From positions 1 to 64,000 of the forward strand of contig JAIWQS010000216.1 of NCBI GenBank assembly GCA_029891385.1: a stretch of 64,000 nucleotides of DNA, in the 5' to 3' direction. Both the position numbers and the translations under genes were made by a program. The notes under the pieces are model-generated. The model was not told the origin of the DNA. It was given only the letters and a program-made list of their open reading frames with translations, and made no database searches. Positions 59,204-64,000 of this stretch are shown here, in pieces; positions within the stretch are counted from its first letter, which is position 1, and each line of letters begins with the position of its first letter. The DNA comes from Erythroxylum novogranatense (taxonomy: Eukaryota > Streptophyta > Magnoliopsida > Malpighiales > Erythroxylaceae).

Positions 59204-60418
59204 TTACACTCTCACGCAATGGCCTGAAACTCGCCGGGGCGTCCTTCTCCGATTCGGGCGAACTGGTCTGAGAAATGTATCTCTAATACGATGCAATTTC
59301 CTGACAACAACATCCATGGTCATCCTCTCGCCTGGTGAACTCAGAGAACAAGAGACTCCGATTCTCATCATAGAGACTACACACTCCTCTATAACTCTTT
59401 CCTTGACTTGGGACTCATTGCCTCTTGTTCTTGCTCTTCCCCTGTCAAGTTCAGGTTCATCGGCATTGTTTACGGGATCGACAAGCATGGAGAGATCAAT
59501 AATATCCATGACATGTTCAGGTAAAGCTGTTGCTACGAAGCGGTGAAGGCTTTCATCTTCTTTGAAAAACTCATCTGTTGGTCTTTTCCTTGTAAACATC
59601 TCGAGCAGTAGTATGCCGTAGGCGTATACATCTCCATGTCTAGAAACCCGTGTTCCTTGTCCATACTCTGCAATATGAAGTCCATATCCGTTAAAATGAT
59701 TCTACGTGCATGGAATTTAGGCACTATGTTGCATGTGATGACTTGGCCCCTCCACTTGGTTGCCTTGTCAAAGAAGAAGGCTTCTTATTGGTGGCATGAA
59801 ATTCAACAATACAAACATGGTTGGTGGCATGCAATGAATTTGGCTGGCGGCATGCAAGAATGTCAAACAAAGTTGGTGAATTCTTCATATTTTGTCAACA
59901 ATATATGGCTGCGGTTGAATGACTTAGGATTCATCATTATAAATAGAAACTTCAACTGCTACGAGACACACCATTTTTGCCTTTCGAAAATCCTTCTCTC
60001 CTCGACCTTTTATTTACATTTTTGTACTTGTATTCATTCTACACATATTAGTAAAATTGCTCACCCTCCGGCCGTGGACGTAGGTCACATTGACCGAACC
60101 ACGTAAATCTCGTGTTCGGTGTCCCATTTTATTTTGGCTTTATTTATTTTCGTTATTATCTATTTGGGCTATTATATTAAGCGGGATTAGATGCAGGGGT
60201 TATTTAGTAACACTACATAATCAAAATAGTGTTTGAAAATAACATTTTAAGAATTTTCTAAAATTAATTAAATCAAATCATTTAGCAAGAAACAAACACG
60301 GAGGGATATATCCTTTGACCCTCTTAAGCAAACAGACAAAACTTTGTTTTGAGTCATCATTTGATGCTTCAAGCGAAACCTTGCAAGCCCAAAATCTCCA
60401 ACATGAGGTTGTCATGTC
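59204..60418 (-). pseudogene. EFR-like LRR receptor kinase pseudogene, kinase C-lobe, interrupted by an LTR
   Basis: The last exon, about 59680 to 59204, starts after TTGCAG with EYGQGTRVS in frame, then HGDVYAYGILLLEMF, RKRPTDEFFKEDESLHRF, ALPEHVMDIID and ERMTMDVVVRKLHRIRD, typical of EFR/At3g47570 kinases. At 60418-60303 a piece of the preceding exon carries the DMTTHVGDFGLA segment and GYIPP in shifted frames, before an intron. The intron (about 60302-59681) has gained a probable solo LTR (59727-60210). A copia element starting at 60419 cuts the exon, so everything upstream, including the catalytic loop, is displaced or lost. Dead. Confidence 0.82.
59727..60210 (+). mobile_element. Probable solo LTR in the EFR-like kinase intron
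   Basis: CACTA occurs immediately before (59722-59726) and after (60211-60215) a segment starting TGTTGCATGTGATG. Inside are TATAAATA (59938-59945), a leader-like stretch and GCCGTGGACGTAGGTCACAT followed by CGAACCACGTAAATC, the U5 signature of many plant LTRs. With these CACTA borders the right end is TTTAGTAA rather than CA. If it ended at AACA (60212) the duplication would be imperfect. No internal region is present, hence solo LTR. Confidence 0.65.
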
Positions 60419-60803
60419 TGTAAGGATTCGGACAAAGTATGTGGTCCCTTCTCTTTACATGGCTCTTCATGATGTCCCATAACTCCGCGTGGGTTCTTGT
60501 CGCCCATTTCATCAACCTTCACCCTCGTGATGGAGAGTAGGGTATGAAGGGTTGGTTTAAATGGTTTGGTCATATCTTCTCCGTGGCGTTATTGCGGACA
60601 CCATCAAGCTTCTGCGGGAAGAGGATAGAAGTTCGGACCTTCAACAAAACTTTCGGATCTACGGTGGAGGCAATGGTTTGGAGGTATAATCGTTCTTGGT
60701 CTTCCATTGTTTATTTACATATATATTGCGGTGATATATATATGTTGATTAATGTATGTGTTTTATACGTTATGTTTGTATGAAATGCATGCTTGAATTT
60801 ACA
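60419..60803 (+). repeat. 5' LTR of the third copia element
   Basis: About 385 bp ending GAATTTACA just before the primer site. TATATATATTGCGGTGATATATATATG (in parts) marks an AT-rich U3/R zone near 60720-60745. The left border is uncertain by a few bases. Confidence 0.6.
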
Positions 60804-60805
60804 TT

Positions 60806-60818
60806 TGGTATCAGAGCC
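60806..60818 (+). other. Primer-binding site for initiator tRNA-Met
   Basis: TGGTATCAGAGCC is the perfect complement of the 3' end of plant initiator tRNA-Met, placed two bases after the LTR end as in most copia elements. Confidence 0.85.
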
Positions 60819-61542
60819 ATTTGCTTGCCTCTGTCTTGCCATAGAACTGATGAAAACCACCGAAATAAATTCCTCTGTTTTCCTCTGTTATGGTTGCGTT
60901 TCTCTGAAAACTAGATCTTGAGTTTGTTGAATTTTCGACTTTTCAAACCCACTTAAGGCGTTCATCTCGTCTTTGTTGTGCTTCCTGGAGCACTTGACGT
61001 TGTCAAAAATCGCCTAAGGTAGGAGGGAGGATGATGGACGTACGTAAAGGTTGCGTGGGTGCCATTTCGGGAACGTTGCATGGTTGGTTTGCTGGGTCTC
61101 GTGCACGTCGTCTGGTCTCCTCGTCCTCCGGAAGCAATTCCCGTGACGTTTGGTGGCTTCTGGCCTCCAAACCGATCGAGAACTCCGGCTGGTCCGGTCG
61201 GGTCACGCTTGACCCAATTTGGAGGAGGAAGATGACCTTTATTTTCCTTTTTTTAATTTTTTAATTTTTTTTTGAGTTGGACTTGGGCTCTTTTCAGTTT
61301 TGCAGGTCTAGCCTTTAATCATTTTAGATCAGGCCTTATGTTTTCCAGATCCATTTTTTGGGTCTTAATGTGTTATGACCATTGGGCTTGTGCTTGGGCT
61401 ATCCAATCTTTAAATCCTTTGGGTTTGATTTATTTTGGTCTTGGGCTTTTATTTTCAGATCCAATATGTTTTATTATTCCTTTTAATTATGCATACCTTA
61501 TTATTAACATTTAATTTTATGACATGCATATACTAATTATTT

Positions 61543-61756
61543 AATTTTGCACAAATTATGTGTGATTAATTGTCAATTTTGTTTGTATAAATTCATGATT
61601 ATTATACATGCAAACTTAGATTAATTATGTTGTGCATTATTATTTAATTTATTTATTGTTAATTTTGCACAAATTATGTGTGATTAATTGCAAATTTGTG
61701 TGTATAAATTCATGATTATTATACATGCAAAACTTGTGTTAATTATTTTGTGCAAT
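61543..61756 (+). repeat. 118-bp tandem repeat in the copia leader
   Basis: AATTTTGCACAAATTATGTG begins at 61543 and 61661. Both copies continue through GATTAATTG, TATAAATTCATGATTATTAT and ACATGCAAA. The second copy is slightly diverged and shorter. Located between primer site and gag. Confidence 0.85.
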
Positions 61757-62279
61757 GTTATTAAGTTCATGTATTTGCATTATTTATGACTTGCAAATAT
61801 TTAGGCTTTAATTTAAAGCTTACAATAATGTTAGTGATCATATGATTTTAATTAATTGGGAGTAGCCGACATCTCAAATTAATTTTAATTATATATTTAG
61901 CTTAAGATTACATTAATACATAAATTGTAATTAATCGTATGTGATATAATAAAATCTACCCACGTGAATTTTATTATATTTATATGATTAATTAGGATAA
62001 AATATCGGATTATATTTCTTAATTACCCGGGAATTAAGAAAGGAACATAATTCTATAGTTTTATCATAACGTTTGAGATGACTTTAATTGAGTAATTCTT
62101 TAGCCCACGGGCAAGTATTATGTCATTAGAGTTATCTATTAAATACATGATTTACATTGGTAAATTATGAATTATTATGGGCCTCGACATATATATAACG
62201 AGCATATATTTTATCTCTCGATTTGCATTACTAATATTCAATGTGATATTCCGAATTAAGAGGTGACAATTATAAAGTT

Positions 62280-64000
62280 TGGAAGGAGAATTACGCTTCA
62301 TTTAAATTTGGATGGATATAGACTATGCTATTAGGAAACCGAACCTCCAATCTGTTGAGACCGGCCTTGAAGCTATTGCTCTTTATGACAAATGGGAGAG
62401 ATCTAACCGCCTCTCCGTAACTTTCATAAAGACCAAAATTTCTGCTGGCATTCGTAGTTCAGTTGATCAGCATAGTGATGTGAAAGATCTATTAAAGGCC
62501 ATTGATGAGCAATTAGCTACATCAAGCAAGGCCACAACCAGCACTTTAATTATCGATTGTCATCGTTAAGGCTCACTGGAATCAAAGTGCGTGATCATAT
62601 AATGCGCATGAGGGACATAACGGCTCAATTAAAAGCGTTGGAATGTACCATATCGAATCTTTCCTAGTGCATTACATTACATGCACGTTACCTCAACAAT
62701 ACGGTCCTTTAAGATATCCTATAACACACATAGGATAAGTGGTCAATCGGCGAATTGTTGACCATGTGTGTCTGAGGAGGAGGAGCGGTTGTTGATGGAA
62801 GATGGTGAAAGGTCAATTTGACCGTTTCAAGTGGAAAGAAGAGGCGAGGACAATGCCAAGAGCAAGGAAAGGGCAAAGTTCGCCTCGGCGAAATAAAGAA
62901 GCCGTCAAAGTGTTTCTTACAGTAAAAGAGGGACACGTAAAGAAAAGCGCACCAAATGGAAGGCTGGCTCGTGAATAAAGGTACTCATGTTTCATTTGTT
63001 TGTTATGAGTCTAATATGGTTAATGTTCATCCTGACACATGGTGGATTGATTACGGTTCTACAATCCATGTTTGAATACCTTCGGTGGTATGCAAAACCT
63101 AAGGAAGCCGGTGGGAAGTGAGCAAGTCATATATTAGGGAAGTAAGACGAGTTCACGTGTGGAAGCCATCGGGACTGCGGTTTGGTTTTGAGTAGTGGTT
63201 TTGTGTTGTATTTGGATAAGACCTTTTATGTACCAAATTTCTCTCGAAATTTGATTTACGTATCGAGACTTGTACCATTTGATTTTCCTTTAACTTTTGG
63301 ATTACGGTTTGACTTATCTCATGAATCAAAATTATTGGTTATGGTACATTATCGATGGTCTTTATTCCTGATTCTAACATAATGATGCATATAATTCGAT
63401 GCATGTCCTTTGCTGGCTTAAAGCGATGTGTTGTGAATGAAGAATCCTCTATGTTGTGCACCGTAGATTGGGACATATCTCCATTGAGAGAATTAAGCGA
63501 TTAGTAAATGAAGGAGTACTCGATACTTTGGATTTTCTTGATTTTGAGACTTCGTGGATTGTATTAAAGGTAAACAAACTAACAAGTCTAAAAAGGGTGC
63601 CAAGAGGAGTACAAACATATTAGAAATCATACATCTGAGATATTTGTTGTCGAGATCTGGATGCAAATAGTCAAAATATTTTATCACCTTCATTGACGAC
63701 TATTCACGATTTATGTATCTCTACTTACTTTGTTCTAAGGGCGAAGCTTTGGATGCCTTTAAAATTTGTAAGGTGAAGTGGAGAATCAATGTGGAAAAGC
63801 GATTAAAGTCGTGAGGTCGGATCGAGGTGGAAGTACTACGGTAGATACTTTGAAAGTGGACAAGCACTGGTCCCTTCGAAGTTTCTTGAGAACATGGGAT
63901 TGTTGCCCGATGAGACCATGCAGGTTCTCGGATCAAAATGGTGTGGCGAAAGAAGAAACCAAACTTTAATGGACATGGTGCGAAGTATGAGGAGTACTAC
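62280..64000 (+). pseudogene. Degenerate gag-protease-integrase of the third copia element
   Basis: UBN2-type gag: WMDIDYAIRKPN at about 62310 (the Trp is out of frame), then YDKWERSNRLSVTFIKTKIS and HSDVKDLLKAIDEQ. A second gag part lies in other frames to about 62900, with a zinc-knuckle remnant CKKEGHVKKKC-like (about 62905-62950). Protease motif WWIDYGS, Tyr for the usual Ser in DSG (63043-63060). GAG-pre-integrase FYVPNFSRNLIYVSRLVPF (63221-63277). Integrase start with HTDI (frame-broken) and VVRSDRGG (63808-63831). It runs off the window. Frameshifts are numerous. Confidence 0.82.

Larger units (their letters stand above)
60419..64000 (+). mobile_element. Third Ty1-copia element (RE/UBN2-gag type), incomplete at the window edge
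   Basis: The putative 5' LTR 60419-60803 (TGTAAGGATTCGG to TTTACA) precedes TTTGGTATCAGAGCC, an exact initiator-tRNA-Met primer site (60806-60818). A long leader (60819 to about 62250) follows, then gag, protease and the integrase start to the window end. The LTR start is inferred from the loss of kinase similarity, since the 3' LTR lies outside. The element landed in the EFR-like kinase exon. Coding is broken by indels. Confidence 0.8.

Noticed and set aside
53161..59599. One EFR-like gene made of the LRR fragment (53.2-53.6 kb) and kinase exon (59.2-59.7 kb)
   Set aside because: On the minus strand the kinase would precede the LRRs, so they must come from different copies or a rearrangement.

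Overview
The window is nuclear DNA of a flowering plant, almost certainly a eudicot. The intergenic DNA is AT-rich, the genes are split by short GT-AG introns, and there is a chloroplast CP29 antenna gene. There is also a TIR-NBS-LRR (TNL) resistance-gene relic, a class absent from grasses, plus Ty1-copia elements primed by initiator tRNA-Met. I cannot name the species from sequence alone.

Layout. 0.6-3.4 kb: HMGB chromatin protein (minus). 5.4-6.3 kb: Lhcb4/CP29 (plus) with paired I-boxes upstream. 9.0-11.6 kb: decayed LRR receptor kinase abutting an inverted copy of its own 5' part. 13.0-13.3 kb: Stowaway-like MITE. 13.6-15.8 kb: plastid-type CBM20 starch-binding-domain protein (plus). 19.6-21.9 kb: CRPK1-like receptor-like cytoplasmic kinase (minus). 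23.1-40.8 kb: a nested transposon stack. 41.6-44.2 kb: basic Ser/Thr/Pro-rich BPP/FLO11-like protein (minus). 46.2-47.7 kb: Yippee-like zinc protein (minus). 48.8-49.9 kb: mitochondrial inner-membrane protease subunit 2 (minus). 51.1-51.9 kb: two compatible exons of an unidentified gene (minus). 53-60.4 kb: relics of EFR-like receptor kinases, a TNL and a LINE. 60.4-64.0 kb: 5' two thirds of another copia element running off the window.

The transposon stack is the most structured part. A minus-strand copia element (23064-40773, TSD AAAAG) carries an 820-bp Harbinger-like MITE (TSD TTA) in its 3' LTR. A Sirevirus-like copia element lies 23 bp inside that LTR, on the plus strand, with a non-gag-pol region after pol. 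A 1.94-kb solo LTR (TSD ATTTA) splits its integrase. All are dead.

The housekeeping genes are unrelated in pathway and show no functional cluster. Two otherwise well-conserved genes (BPP-like and IMP2) carry isolated 1-2 base deficits, mostly next to C or A runs, so consensus errors must be excluded before they are called broken. I found no convincing new biological system. The items most worth checking are the extra Sirevirus ORF region, the inverted LRR-kinase fragment as a dsRNA source, the orphan two-exon gene and the foldback sequences.
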